Positions 8,287-15,576 of a stretch of DNA of 15,707 bases are shown in pieces (position 1 is the first letter of the stretch; each line of letters opens with the position of its first letter). Under the pieces are notes generated by a model. The model searched no databases, was not told the DNA's origin, and saw only the letters and a list, made by a program, of their open reading frames with translations. The DNA lies in NCBI GenBank assembly GCA_902496945.1, contig CABVDE010000045.1:1-15707 (forward strand), written 5' to 3'. The DNA comes from an uncultured Collinsella sp. GTDB lineage: Bacteria > Actinomycetota > Coriobacteriia > Coriobacteriales > Coriobacteriaceae. A program made the position numbers and the translations under genes.

Positions 8287-9786
8287 CTAATCGATCATGT
8301 TTTTAAGCAGGCTGGTAAACCATTCGTTGTCCTGTGGGGCAACGTCGGCCGCCGGCTGCTGTTCGGTCTTATGTGCGGCGATCTTGCGATCCGGCACCCG
8401 GTTGAGTCCGGCTTCCTCGAGAAGAGAGAGGTCAGAAGACTCGAGGCTGCACCCAACCTGGCGCCGGCGGACAAAGTCGCGATAGGTCACGCCCAGATTC
8501 GAGGTGGTCGCGCTTTCCCAGCCGGTAACAGTGAGGGTCTTGGGCAGCGTGGAGTGGCAGCCGGTGGCGCCCATGCCAGTACCCACATTCACGAGGATGC
8601 GTCCCACCGGCTTTTTGAGCACAAACTGGCGAACAACTTCGCCATCACGCGAGAAAATCGAAAGCGCGTTTCCCGAGCCGCTGTTCAAGATCAGCTCGAT
8701 GCACTTCTCGCAGGCGTCGCGCCAGTTCTCCTCCACGTAGTAGGACAACACGGGGCCGTACTTGGTACGCGAGAAGTAGCTGCGCTCGGAGACATAGGGC
8801 TTCTCCGCCACAAGCACGCGCGTGGAGGCGGGTACCGCGATATCGGCACGACGGGCCAAATCGCACGCCGATTTGCCGATGAGCTCGCGGTAGGTGCGTC
8901 CGTCCTCGCGAAAGCACACGTGATAGAGGCGCTGGCACTCCTCGTCGGAGAGGAAGTAGCAGCCACGGTGCTTAAGCTCGGTCTTAAAGGCTTCGTCCAC
9001 AGCTTGCTCGACCACAACCGACTGTTCGGCGCCGGGTAGCATGCCATAGCAAAACGACTTGCCGTACACAACCTCCTCGGCGCACAGGGCCAGGTCTGCG
9101 GTTTGCTCCACAAAGACCGGGTTGTTGCCAATGGAAGCGCAGTACACATCCTTGCCCGTGGCATCGGTCACGTGGATATGCTCGCACTCACGGGAGTCGA
9201 TCAGCACGCGAACGGCCGGCTGCGCTGCCAGCCACTCCTCACCCTCGGGGGCATAGAGCTCCAGATACGTGAGAGCGTCGAGCGGATAGTGGCACTCGGC
9301 GGCAATCTTGCGCACGTCCTCAATCGCGGCTTTGCAGGTGGCATGCATGCGCTGACGAGCCGAGAAGATGATCGGGCTCTTGGACGCAACGGCACACACG
9401 AGCTGCGAAAGCATCGTGGGGATGCACAGCCAGTCGGGCAGAAGCGAGACGACCGTACCCTTGGAGATACCCACCTCGACGGAATGCGTGGTGCTGCGCG
9501 AGTAGAGCTCTTGCGTGGGCGTCTGGGCGTATACATCGTCCAGAAGCTCGGTGAGCACCCACTCGATAAGCGCCTGCTCGTCCTCAGCGTTGCCGTAGTC
9601 GCTTTCGGCTACTGCCAGCTGGGCATACGAAGCGGCATTGGGCAACAACTGCTCGCGCAGAGCCTGCAAAAAACCGTCAACAAGCGTTCCGGGCAGACCC
9701 TCGAGGACTTCCCTCGACTCCTCAGCGCGCTCCAACAGGATGCGCGCCTCCTGAACGGAGCGAAGATCGGTGTCAACAAGGGACAT
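8287..9786 (-). CDS. Aldehyde dehydrogenase-family protein with degenerate active site (CutB-like position)
   Basis: The protein has 499 residues starting at MSLVDTDL; AAGGAGGTG precedes the ATG at 9786. The fold matches acylating aldehyde dehydrogenases (AdhE N-domain, EutE, PduP): GTVVSLLPDW (110-119), SPIIFSARQRMHAT (137-150), GNNPVFVEQTADLA (220-233), EQSVVV (254-259), YGPVLSYYVEENW (343-355) and GRILVN (395-400). In the segment where AdhE reads GMICASEQS this protein reads GMLPGAEQS, so Pro251 replaces the catalytic cysteine. The cofactor-loop ATGG aligns with DSRE (197-200). Cys246 is five residues earlier. It is therefore probably inactive in CoA-acylating oxidation. The C-terminus NEWFTSLLKNMID resembles an encapsulation helix after a Pro/Ala/Gln linker. 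The gene is directly upstream of cutC, so a structural or scaffold role is plausible. Confidence 0.88.
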   Translation of the reverse strand: MSLVDTDLRSVQEARILLERAEESREVLEGLPGTLVDGFLQALREQLLPNAASYAQLAVAESDYGNAEDEQALIEWVLTELLDDVYAQTPTQELYSRSTTHSVEVGISKGTVVSLLPDWLCIPTMLSQLVCAVASKSPIIFSARQRMHATCKAAIEDVRKIAAECHYPLDALTYLELYAPEGEEWLAAQPAVRVLIDSRECEHIHVTDATGKDVYCASIGNNPVFVEQTADLALCAEEVVYGKSFCYGMLPGAEQSVVVEQAVDEAFKTELKHRGCYFLSDEECQRLYHVCFREDGRTYRELIGKSACDLARRADIAVPASTRVLVAEKPYVSERSYFSRTKYGPVLSYYVEENWRDACEKCIELILNSGSGNALSIFSRDGEVVRQFVLKKPVGRILVNVGTGMGATGCHSTLPKTLTVTGWESATTSNLGVTYRDFVRRRQVGCSLESSDLSLLEEAGLNRVPDRKIAAHKTEQQPAADVAPQDNEWFTSLLKNMID

Positions 9787-9797
9787 GGCACACCTCC

Positions 9798-10109
9798 TTA
9801 GTAGGGAAGCAGGTTCTCGAGACGGTAACGGTCGGTGATCTTCTTCAGGTCGGGGTGCGGGCGCGGGATGACAACCGAGCTGTAGACCTCGGCGCCCAGA
9901 GCCTCGACGGCCTCGACGCCCGCATGAACGGCTGCCTCGACGGCCGAGACATCGCCCTCGACGAGGATGGAAATGTAACCGGATGCGGTGTTCTCGTAAC
10001 CGATCAGGTTCACATCGCCGGCCTTGCACATGGCGTCACCAGCTTCGAGCACCCACACGAGGCCAAAGGTCTCGATGGCGCCGAATGCGTTGCCTTTGCT
10101 TTCAGACAT
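9798..10109 (-). CDS. BMC-H hexameric shell protein with C-terminal tail
   Basis: This 103-residue single-domain BMC-H protein has AFGAIETFGLVWVLEAGDAM, a YENTASGYISILVEGDVSAVEAAV core, and a VIPRPHPDL strand. The pore loop is ASG. The last 15 or so residues (ITDRYRLENLLPY) extend beyond the minimal domain and are charged, which may serve facet contacts or cargo docking. The start at 10109 follows AGGAGGT, 9 nt after the upstream shell gene. The acidic residue in VEGDV, where the others have VKGDV or VRGDV, suggests a different surface charge. Confidence 0.93.
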   Translation of the reverse strand: MSESKGNAFGAIETFGLVWVLEAGDAMCKAGDVNLIGYENTASGYISILVEGDVSAVEAAVHAGVEAVEALGAEVYSSVVIPRPHPDLKKITDRYRLENLLPY

Positions 10110-10118
10110 CAGGACCTC

Positions 10119-10415
10119 CTAAAAATCCACGTCGTGGACGGAAACAACATCGCCAATAGGCGGAACGGGGCGCTTCATGACGTTTTGCGCCGTGACCTTG
10201 CCGATAGCCGATGCGGCCTCGACGCCTGCCTTGACGGCGGCCTCGCATGCAGCGACATCGCCCTTGACGATGACGGTGACGAGCGTGGAGCCGACGTTCT
10301 CGTAGCTCACGAGCTCGCAGTCGCCCGCCTTGAGCATCTTGTCGGCGGCTTCCAGAGCCGGAACCATGCCGAGGGTCTCAATGAGGCCGATGGCCTCTTC
10401 GCCGGTATAGCGCAT
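10119..10415 (-). CDS. BMC-H hexameric shell protein
   Basis: The protein has 98 residues with the canonical BMC-H pattern: EAIGLIETLGMVPALEAADKMLKAG, then ELVSYENVGSTLVTVIVKGDVAACEAAVKAGVEAA, then VMKRPVPP. The pore loop is GST. It is the first shell gene of the operon, 15 nt after the winged-helix-like gene and 9 nt before the next shell gene, with AAAGGAG before the ATG. Together with the other BMC-H genes it gives the shell at least three pore types (GST, ASG, GGG). Confidence 0.94.
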   Translation of the reverse strand: MRYTGEEAIGLIETLGMVPALEAADKMLKAGDCELVSYENVGSTLVTVIVKGDVAACEAAVKAGVEAASAIGKVTAQNVMKRPVPPIGDVVSVHDVDF

Positions 10416-10430
10416 GGGATAGCTCCTTTC

Positions 10431-10703
10431 CTATTTGATGTAGGAATTGATGGTGTCGCGCTGCTCTTGGTCAGCGCTGTAGTAGACGCGGACCTCGCCC
10501 GCGCCGTCCAGGTCAAAGCGGGACTCGCTGATCAGACCGTTCTTCTCGGCGGTCATCAGGGCCTCCTGCATCTTGGGCTTGGTGAAAGCGCTAAACGAGG
10601 AGTACTCGCCCTTGAGGGCCTCCATAACGTCGTCGGCGCAAGCCTCGTCATGGCAGGTAAAGTACTTGAGCATGGCGTAGTTCAAAGGCAGCACGTTACT
10701 CAC
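10431..10703 (-). CDS. Small winged-helix-like protein, function unknown
   Basis: The protein has 90 residues from a GTG start at 10703-10701, which overlaps the transporter stop by 8 nt; an AAGGA lies very close to it, so translation is probably coupled. I recognise no named family. The helix pattern (LNYAMLKYFTCHDEACADDVMEALKG, FTKPKMQEALMTAEKNGLI) followed by a charged hairpin (SESRFDLDGAGEVRVYYSA) is what a single winged-helix domain looks like. Small proteins of this kind sit near shell genes in cut loci, but its role is not established. It could be a DNA-binding regulator or a protein-protein adaptor. Confidence 0.72.
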   Translation of the reverse strand: MSNVLPLNYAMLKYFTCHDEACADDVMEALKGEYSSFSAFTKPKMQEALMTAEKNGLISESRFDLDGAGEVRVYYSADQEQRDTINSYIK

Positions 10704-11787
10704 CGTCCTTCTTCAAGAGGTCCATCGGGTTCACGGCGATCAAGAAGATGCCGATGAGGTTGACGATGGCTGCAATCCAGGCGATGGGAGCCAGCGCATA
10801 GCCGTCAAAGCCCATGATCAGACCGAGGATGATCCAGGTGGCAAGAGGAGCGGTGAAAGTGTACGTGCCGTTGATGGCCATACCCAGAGCCGTGCCGCAC
10901 ATGGCGTTGGCTCGGTACCAGCTCATGAAGGAGAGGTAGGCGGCGGCGCCGGAGACGGCGAAGAAGATGACGGAGGAGACGTCGGTGAGAGCTTGGGCGA
11001 CGTAGGTGTAGCTCTGGGCCAAGGTACCACCGCACACGAGGGTGAGAATTGGCAGGACGATGATCAGGTTTCCGATGCCGGAGACGAGCTGACGGATGTT
11101 GATAGCGATCTGAGAGTCAATCATGCAGGTGGCATAACCGCCCACGCAGCCCTCGATGCCCCAGCACAGGGCAGCGAGAAGAGCCAAACCCAGACCGAGC
11201 GCCATGCCCGGTGCGGCCTCGCCGGTGAGACCGGTGCTACCGATCATGACGCCTGCAATAACGCAGATCACAATACCGGCGATAACACGGGGACCAAGCG
11301 GCTGCTTGTAGAGGATACGCGAGAGGATCGCGCCGATTGCGGGGTTCAGAGCCGCGATGGGCACGGCAAGGGTGCCGGCCTGGGAAAGCGCGATAACGTA
11401 GGCAGCAGAGGCGATGGGGCCGCCAATGAAGGCAGCGAGGATCACGATGCGACCGGGCTTGGAGGCGATGCAGCGACCCAGGTCGGCAATCTTGCCCTGC
11501 TTGAGGGTGACGAGCGTGGCCCAGATGGCGCTCAGGGTATCGTTGATGCCCGACGCGATCGTAGGCAGGATGAAGACGACGACCAGGCTGGTAGATGCGA
11601 GCGCACCGAACCAATTGCCCCAGACGCCAAAGAGCTGACCACCGGTAACGAAAGCGGTGTATAGCGCGTACATAATGCTGGAGAGCGACGCGATGGCGAT
11701 GCCCTTCTTGAAGAAGCTCGCGTCAAGCACCTTCTTCTTTTTGATCGCAAGCGCGCGATCTGCCGGAGCTGTTGCGGTTGTTTCCAT
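10696..11787 (-). CDS. DMT/EamA-superfamily membrane transporter
   Basis: I chose METTATAP at 11787 because AAAGGA lies 8-9 nt upstream; this gives 363 residues. The cytosolic N-terminus ends in IKKKK, and about ten hydrophobic helices follow. The two-repeat architecture of drug/metabolite transporters is visible: the first repeat ends near AALNPAIGAILSRILYKQPLGPRVIAG, and the second begins near GMALGLGLALLAALCWGIEG and ends near GTYTFTAPLATWIILG. As the first gene of the choline operon, immediately upstream of the winged-helix and shell genes, it probably moves choline inward or trimethylamine outward. Other cut loci use small SMR-type (EmrE-like) members of the same superfamily. The substrate is inferred from position only. 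Confidence 0.85.
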   Translation of the reverse strand: METTATAPADRALAIKKKKVLDASFFKKGIAIASLSSIMYALYTAFVTGGQLFGVWGNWFGALASTSLVVVFILPTIASGINDTLSAIWATLVTLKQGKIADLGRCIASKPGRIVILAAFIGGPIASAAYVIALSQAGTLAVPIAALNPAIGAILSRILYKQPLGPRVIAGIVICVIAGVMIGSTGLTGEAAPGMALGLGLALLAALCWGIEGCVGGYATCMIDSQIAINIRQLVSGIGNLIIVLPILTLVCGGTLAQSYTYVAQALTDVSSVIFFAVSGAAAYLSFMSWYRANAMCGTALGMAINGTYTFTAPLATWIILGLIMGFDGYALAPIAWIAAIVNLIGIFLIAVNPMDLLKKDGE

Positions 11788-11898
11788 GCAAGCAGTCCTT
11801 TCCATCATCGATCGTTTGTTGGACACAGGTGTCGACTCCCATGGCGTTCAATGACTGAAATGCTATGAATTGACGCAGGCGTGAAAGAAAGAGATCGA

Positions 11899-11982
11899 CC
11901 GTTTGCATTCCGCGAACGGCACTCGTCGGCATTTTCGGACCACCCGGTACGTGCGAATGGTCGAAAAGCGCCCGCAAACGGT
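11899..11982. promoter_or_regulatory. Cluster of four related 8-bp half-sites upstream of the choline operon
   Basis: Four similar octamers occur between the candidate promoter and the first gene: CCGTTTGC (11899-11906), GCGAACGG (11912-11919), GCGAATGG (11953-11960) and GCAAACGG (11974-11981). The first two form an inverted repeat with a 5-nt spacer (7 of 8 matching), and the first and last are exact inverses. The three forward copies start 41 and 21 bp apart, close to whole DNA turns. This looks like a regulator-binding array, perhaps for a choline-responsive factor. No regulator gene for it is visible. Confidence 0.4.
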
Positions 11983-12007
11983 ATGTATTGTTTTCTTTTT
12001 TATAACA

Positions 12008-12035
12008 TTTATAGATGGAACGCTTGTCCTGACAG
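12008..12035 (-). promoter_or_regulatory. Candidate promoter of the choline microcompartment operon
   Basis: On the minus strand, CTGTCA (12035-12030; 4 of 6 to TTGACA) and TATAAA (12013-12008; 5 of 6) are separated by 16 nt. Transcription would begin near 12000, leaving a leader of about 210 nt before the transporter. The surrounding DNA is the most AT-rich in the window. A closer, activator-dependent promoter below the half-sites cannot be excluded. Confidence 0.35.
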
Positions 12036-12237
12036 CAGCGATCGCACGCATTTAACCCCGAGGCTCAAGATGCCACCGGCAAGCCGCAATTTAATCCTTT
12101 CGCAGTTAAACGTCGTTTTTAAGCAATTTTTGGAAGCTTATTACCTCCGATATGAAGCGATTTAGAAACAATTACCTAACGTTAAAGTCCTAATAATCGA
12201 CGCACAAAAAGGGCCGCGCCACCCTAGGCACAGCTCC

Positions 12238-12273
12238 ATGCGTCAAAAAGACGACAGCTTCGTTTTGGCGCAT
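12238..12273. other. Imperfect hairpin in the intergenic region
   Basis: ATGCGTCAAAA (12238-12248) pairs with TTTTGGCGCAT (12263-12273) with one G-U pair, around a 14-nt loop. It lies upstream of the candidate operon promoter and could be a weak terminator, an operator or a remnant. There is no matching gene product nearby. Confidence 0.3.
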
Positions 12274-12315
12274 TTTGCCATTCACCCGAACAAAACAGCC
12301 GCTCACCTTGGATGG

Positions 12316-12362
12316 CCGCCAAGAAGAAACGCCGGTACTCTGCCGGCGTTTCTTCTTGGCGG
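12316..12362. terminator. Bidirectional intrinsic terminator
   Basis: A perfect 20-bp inverted repeat (12316-12335 with 12343-12362) surrounds a 7-nt loop. Its core is CGCCGG/CCGGCG, flanked by AAGAAGAAA on one side and TTTCTTCTT on the other. This A-tract, GC stem, T-tract layout works on both strands. It lies 25 nt beyond the stop of the DUF2130 gene, which it should terminate, separating that gene from the choline operon. Confidence 0.8.
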
Positions 12363-12386
12363 TTGTATCGGTTTTAGAGGTCGAGT

Positions 12387-14138
12387 CTACTCCTCGACCT
12401 CGTAGGCATCGGCCTCGGCCGGCTCATCGCCCGAATCCGGAGCAGTCTCGCGCGCCTCGTCAAACGCGGCCTTCATGGTCTTGTTGCCCCAGGTGAGCTT
12501 GCGGATGGTAAGCTCATCAGCCTTGTTATGGGCCAGACGCAGGTTCTCAGTACTGCGACGCAGGTCGTCCTTGGTCTTCTCGAGCTGCTTAATTGCGGCG
12601 TCGATCTCCTTGATCGCCGACTCGAACTGCTTGCTCGCCAAGTTGTAGTTGCGCGAGAAGCCGTCCTTGAACTTCTCCATCTTGGCCTCGAAGTTCGTGA
12701 CGTCGATATTCTGCTGTTTGTACTCCGCCAGCTCCTGCTTATAGCGAAGCGAACCCATGGCAGCGTTGCGAAGGAGCGTGATCATGGGAATGAAAAACTG
12801 CGGGCGGATCACATACATCTTCTCATAGCGGTAACTCACGTCGACTATCCCTGCGTTATAGAGCTCGCTCTCGGGCTCCAGCAGGGTGCAGAGCACCGCG
12901 TACTCACAGCCTTTCTGGCGACGATCGTGATCGAGTTTCTTAAAGAAGTCCTCGTTTTTATGCTTGGTCGCCGTCTCGTCGTTCTCGTTTTTCATCTCGA
13001 ACATAATCGAAATGACCTCGTTGCCGCTCGCGTCGCACTCGCGAAAGATAAAGTCGCCCTTGGTACCCTCGGACGCATCGTTATCTTTCTCGAAGTACGC
13101 GTTAGGAAACGCCGTCATGCGCAGACGGTTAAACTCGGTCTCGCAGTGCTGCTCGAGCGACTCGCCCACCATCTTGGTGGACAGACGGACCTTCATGTCC
13201 TTAAGGCGCTCAATCTCTTCATCCTTGTAGCGAATCAGGTCATCACTCGCGCGCTTGGCCTGCGCAAGCTCGAGCTCGTGTGCCGCCTTGGCCTGTTCCT
13301 CGCGAGAATCGCGCACCGCCAGCTCGCTCGTCAGCCTGGCACGTGCCTCATCGCGCTCTCGTTCCGCCGCGGCGACCGCCTCTGACAGGTTCATTTTTGC
13401 CATCAGTTCCTGCTCGCGCAGCTGGGCACGCAGGCCCTCGACCTCTTGCTCAGACTGTGCCTTTGCGGCGGAAAACTTCTCTTGTACTTTCGTGCGATAG
13501 TCAGCAAGCGCGCGCTCGGCCTCGCCACGAGCGGCATCGAGCTCACGCTGCGACTCTGCCGCGGCAGCGGCAAGCGCCATCTCCTGGGCCTTGTCTGCCG
13601 CGGCAAGCCTGGCCTGCAGCTCGGCAATCTGAACATCACGTGCAGCTAAATCGTTTTGAGCAGCGTTTCGCGCCGCCGACTCGACGAGCTTGGCTTCATC
13701 GTCCTTGCGTCCCAGCTGCGCACGCAAATTGTCGATCTCGCGCTGAAGCTCGGCGTTCTCCTTTTGAGCATCGGCACGGGCCTCAACCGCCGCGCGCTGG
13801 CTTGCGCTCTCGCGCTCGGCGGCAGCGCCCTCGAGCTTGGCACGCAACTCCACAAGCTCGGCATCGCGCTTGGCAACCTCTTGTGCCAACTCCTGCGCCG
13901 CAGCGTTCTTCTGCTCGACAAGCTGAGCATTGCGCAGAGACTCCGCCTTTTGCAGGGCAGCCGTCGAACGCGAGCGCTCAAGCTCCAGCGCCTGCTCGCC
14001 CTCGCGCTGGACTGCCTTCACACGCTCATCCAGATCGCGCGAAAACTCGGCATCACGCACCTGTTTAACGATATCCGCATAGCCAGACGCATCGACCTTA
14101 AATACTTCGCCGCAATGCGGGCACCTGATCTCATTCAT
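12387..14138 (-). CDS. DUF2130-family coiled-coil protein with nuclease-like core
   Basis: The protein has 583 residues. The N-terminus has one CPHC pair (Cys6, Cys9) like half a zinc ribbon. Residues 25-315 are a long Ala/Glu/Arg/Gln-rich coiled coil. Residues 315-500 are the DUF2130 core: MVGESLEQHCETEFNRLR, EGTKGDFIFRE, and ISIMFEMKNE, with Asp362, Glu381 and Lys383 spaced like a PD-(D/E)XK nuclease active site. A further coiled segment (490-560) and an acidic tail (after 565) follow. The biological role of the family is not established; a DNA-associated nuclease or structural function is inferred. GAGGAG precedes the ATG at 14138. It is a single gene ending at the bidirectional terminator. 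Confidence 0.88.
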   Translation of the reverse strand: MNEIRCPHCGEVFKVDASGYADIVKQVRDAEFSRDLDERVKAVQREGEQALELERSRSTAALQKAESLRNAQLVEQKNAAAQELAQEVAKRDAELVELRAKLEGAAAERESASQRAAVEARADAQKENAELQREIDNLRAQLGRKDDEAKLVESAARNAAQNDLAARDVQIAELQARLAAADKAQEMALAAAAAESQRELDAARGEAERALADYRTKVQEKFSAAKAQSEQEVEGLRAQLREQELMAKMNLSEAVAAAERERDEARARLTSELAVRDSREEQAKAAHELELAQAKRASDDLIRYKDEEIERLKDMKVRLSTKMVGESLEQHCETEFNRLRMTAFPNAYFEKDNDASEGTKGDFIFRECDASGNEVISIMFEMKNENDETATKHKNEDFFKKLDHDRRQKGCEYAVLCTLLEPESELYNAGIVDVSYRYEKMYVIRPQFFIPMITLLRNAAMGSLRYKQELAEYKQQNIDVTNFEAKMEKFKDGFSRNYNLASKQFESAIKEIDAAIKQLEKTKDDLRRSTENLRLAHNKADELTIRKLTWGNKTMKAAFDEARETAPDSGDEPAEADAYEVEE

Positions 14139-14288
14139 GGCAGCTCCTCGATGGACACAAATTTCAACCGGCTACACTCTACCGCGCCGCACGGACAAAA
14201 AAGACGCCACCGCCAGAATGGCAATTGCGCCAGAACCACGACAAAGGTGTCTGCCCCCCTTGTGGTGGTTTGTGTGGTGGTTCGAGAA

Positions 14289-14834
14289 TTACAGTCCAAA
14301 AAAGCCGAGGATCTGGTCACGGCTTACGGGCTTGTACTCGTTGGCATCGAGGCCGACATCGTAGCGAAAGATGGGGCGCTCGCGATCGCGGTTGCGCGCG
14401 TTGGTGCGGTCTCCCCTGCTGTGGATATGCCCGTGCAGCATGATGGCGCCACGCGCCTTGCCATTCCAGCTGAGCATGGGGTAGTGGCTCATAACCAGAC
14501 GATGGCCCTTGGCATAGCCGGGAGCAATCTCCAGGTAATCGCGCACGTCATCCCAGATTTGCGGCGCGTCTGGATCTTCCCAGTCGCCGTCATGGTTACC
14601 GCGAATGAGCGTCACGTTCTGACATTCGATACGCTCCCGCAGGCGCACCGCCTCCGCCAGGGGCAAACGATAGGTAAAGTCTCCCAAGATATAGAGACGG
14701 TCGTCCGTCGCCACGCACTCATTGATGGCATCGATGACCTTGCGGTTCATCTCCTCGACCGAGGCAAACGGTCGATCTATATCGTGCAGGATATTCGTAT
14801 CGCCCAGGTGCAGGTCGGCGGTAAACCACATCAT
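14289..14834 (-). CDS. Calcineurin-like metallophosphoesterase
   Basis: This 181-residue phosphoesterase has all the dimetal-site motifs: ADLHLGD (Asp7, His9), GDF (Asp52), GNHD (Asn80, His81), SHYP (His117) and HGHIH (His136, His138). It is about the size of small bacterial YfcE/MJ0936-like phosphodiesterases, but the substrate cannot be told from sequence. Two adjacent ATG codons form the start (14834 or 14831), with GAGGG upstream. It is cytosolic, with no signal peptide. The gene lies 66 nt after the small protein gene and may have its own promoter there. Confidence 0.93.
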   Translation of the reverse strand: MMWFTADLHLGDTNILHDIDRPFASVEEMNRKVIDAINECVATDDRLYILGDFTYRLPLAEAVRLRERIECQNVTLIRGNHDGDWEDPDAPQIWDDVRDYLEIAPGYAKGHRLVMSHYPMLSWNGKARGAIMLHGHIHSRGDRTNARNRDRERPIFRYDVGLDANEYKPVSRDQILGFFGL

Positions 14835-14850
14835 CGTCTATGCCCTCATT

Positions 14851-14897
14851 TCGCATCGTGTCCAACTCGTGCTAAGTATACAGACGCAGCGATGCGA
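14851..14897. promoter_or_regulatory. Inverted repeat around a -10-like element before the phosphoesterase gene
   Basis: TCGCATCG (14851-14858) and CGATGCGA (14890-14897) are exact inverses 31 nt apart. Between them, on the minus strand, lies TATACT (14880-14875), a 5 of 6 match to a -10 box, but I see no good -35. This could be a regulated promoter for the phosphoesterase, or a stem-loop downstream of the small protein gene. Confidence 0.3.
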
Positions 14898-14900
14898 CAG

Positions 14901-15080
14901 TTACCCAAAGAGCCCGCCGAACAGTCCGCAGCGGCACTTGTCTTGCTTTTTCAAAGCGTCACCCTGAGTCTTCTTGCCCTGCCGTTTCCTACGGTCCTGA
15001 TCCAACTCATCGTCATCGAGTAGCATATCCCACTCAAACGGATCGTCCGTCAGATCGAACAGGTCGTCGTCATCAAACAC
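14901..15080 (-). CDS. Small protein (59 residues), acidic N-terminus, basic middle, CxC and GLFGGLFG tail
   Basis: A GTG start at 15080-15078 with AAGGGAGG five bases upstream opens 60 codons ending in TAA at 14901. The first 28 residues are very acidic and hydrophobic (FDDDDLFDLTDDPFEWDMLL). Residues 29-48 are basic (RRKRQGKKTQG). The tail holds Cys49-x-Cys51 and the repeat GLFGGLFG. I recognise no family. It starts 18 nt after the HIRAN gene, so the two are probably cotranscribed. The good ribosome site, conserved-looking charge blocks and close spacing support a real gene. The CxC could bind metal, but two cysteines alone are weak evidence. Confidence 0.65.
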   Translation of the reverse strand: MFDDDDLFDLTDDPFEWDMLLDDDELDQDRRKRQGKKTQGDALKKQDKCRCGLFGGLFG

Positions 15081-15098
15081 GGCCGCCTCCCTTACCGA

Positions 15099-15425
15099 TT
15101 AGCGAGCATCCACCACATAAAGCCCAACGCGCACCTGATGCCAGGGGCTGCGCTCGGGGGCAACCTGTTGCACGCGGGCCTCAAATACGTCCTCATGGCC
15201 GTAATACATCATCAAGGACAGCGGGCCTACCTCGTTTCCCGGAACATAGCCAAGTTTGGTCTTGCCATAGTAAATCGCAACCGCCTCGGGATCGTGGGGA
15301 TTATCGCGCTCGGCGCACAGCGTCAGCTTATCGCCAACCTTAAGATCGCCTAGGATCAAAGCGCCGTCGGCATATTGAAATCCTGCAATATGAAATGACA
15401 GAAGAACGCGTGAAGGCTCGTACAT
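15099..15425 (-). CDS. HIRAN-domain protein
   Basis: The protein has 108 residues, essentially one HIRAN domain: VLLSFHIAGFQYADGALILGD, KVGDKLTLCAERDNPHDPEAVAIYY, LGYVPGNEV. In eukaryotic HLTF the domain binds 3' DNA ends; free-standing bacterial versions are common, and their function is mostly unknown. The start at 15425 has AGAGGAG upstream. It appears to head a two-gene unit with the 59-residue small protein. Confidence 0.9.
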   Translation of the reverse strand: MYEPSRVLLSFHIAGFQYADGALILGDLKVGDKLTLCAERDNPHDPEAVAIYYGKTKLGYVPGNEVGPLSLMMYYGHEDVFEARVQQVAPERSPWHQVRVGLYVVDAR

Positions 15426-15576
15426 GGCAACTCCTCTAACAGCCGGATAAACCGGCGCTTAACCTTACCGAGAAGTCTACGGGGCCGTGCGGACGCAAAT
15501 TCATCCTGCTTGCGTCTTTCAATCGCTCGCTGCAACGCTTGCTCGACAGAGCGCTTGCAGATAAGATCGAGACACG

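Noticed and set aside
5724..8306. 860-codon open frame on the plus strand opposite cutC
   Set aside because: Antisense shadow of a GC-rich gene; its product is low-complexity Val/Leu/His/Gly without motifs, while the minus-strand frame has all CutC residues.
9787..10029. Upstream in-frame extension of the aldehyde dehydrogenase-like gene
   Set aside because: It overlaps the shell gene in another frame; AAGGAGGTG directly before the ATG at 9786 decides the start.
11881..12165. 94-codon plus-strand open frame in the intergenic region
   Set aside because: Non-ATG start, no ribosome site, composition unlike nearby genes, and it overlaps the promoter and half-site region.
14197..14222. T-run on the minus strand after the phosphoesterase with a short GCCA/TGGC stem
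   Set aside because: The stem is only 4 bp and lies 9 nt from the T-run, too weak for an intrinsic terminator.
15442..15456. GCCGG/CCGGC mini-hairpin upstream of the HIRAN gene
   Set aside because: Five base pairs in GC-rich DNA is expected by chance.
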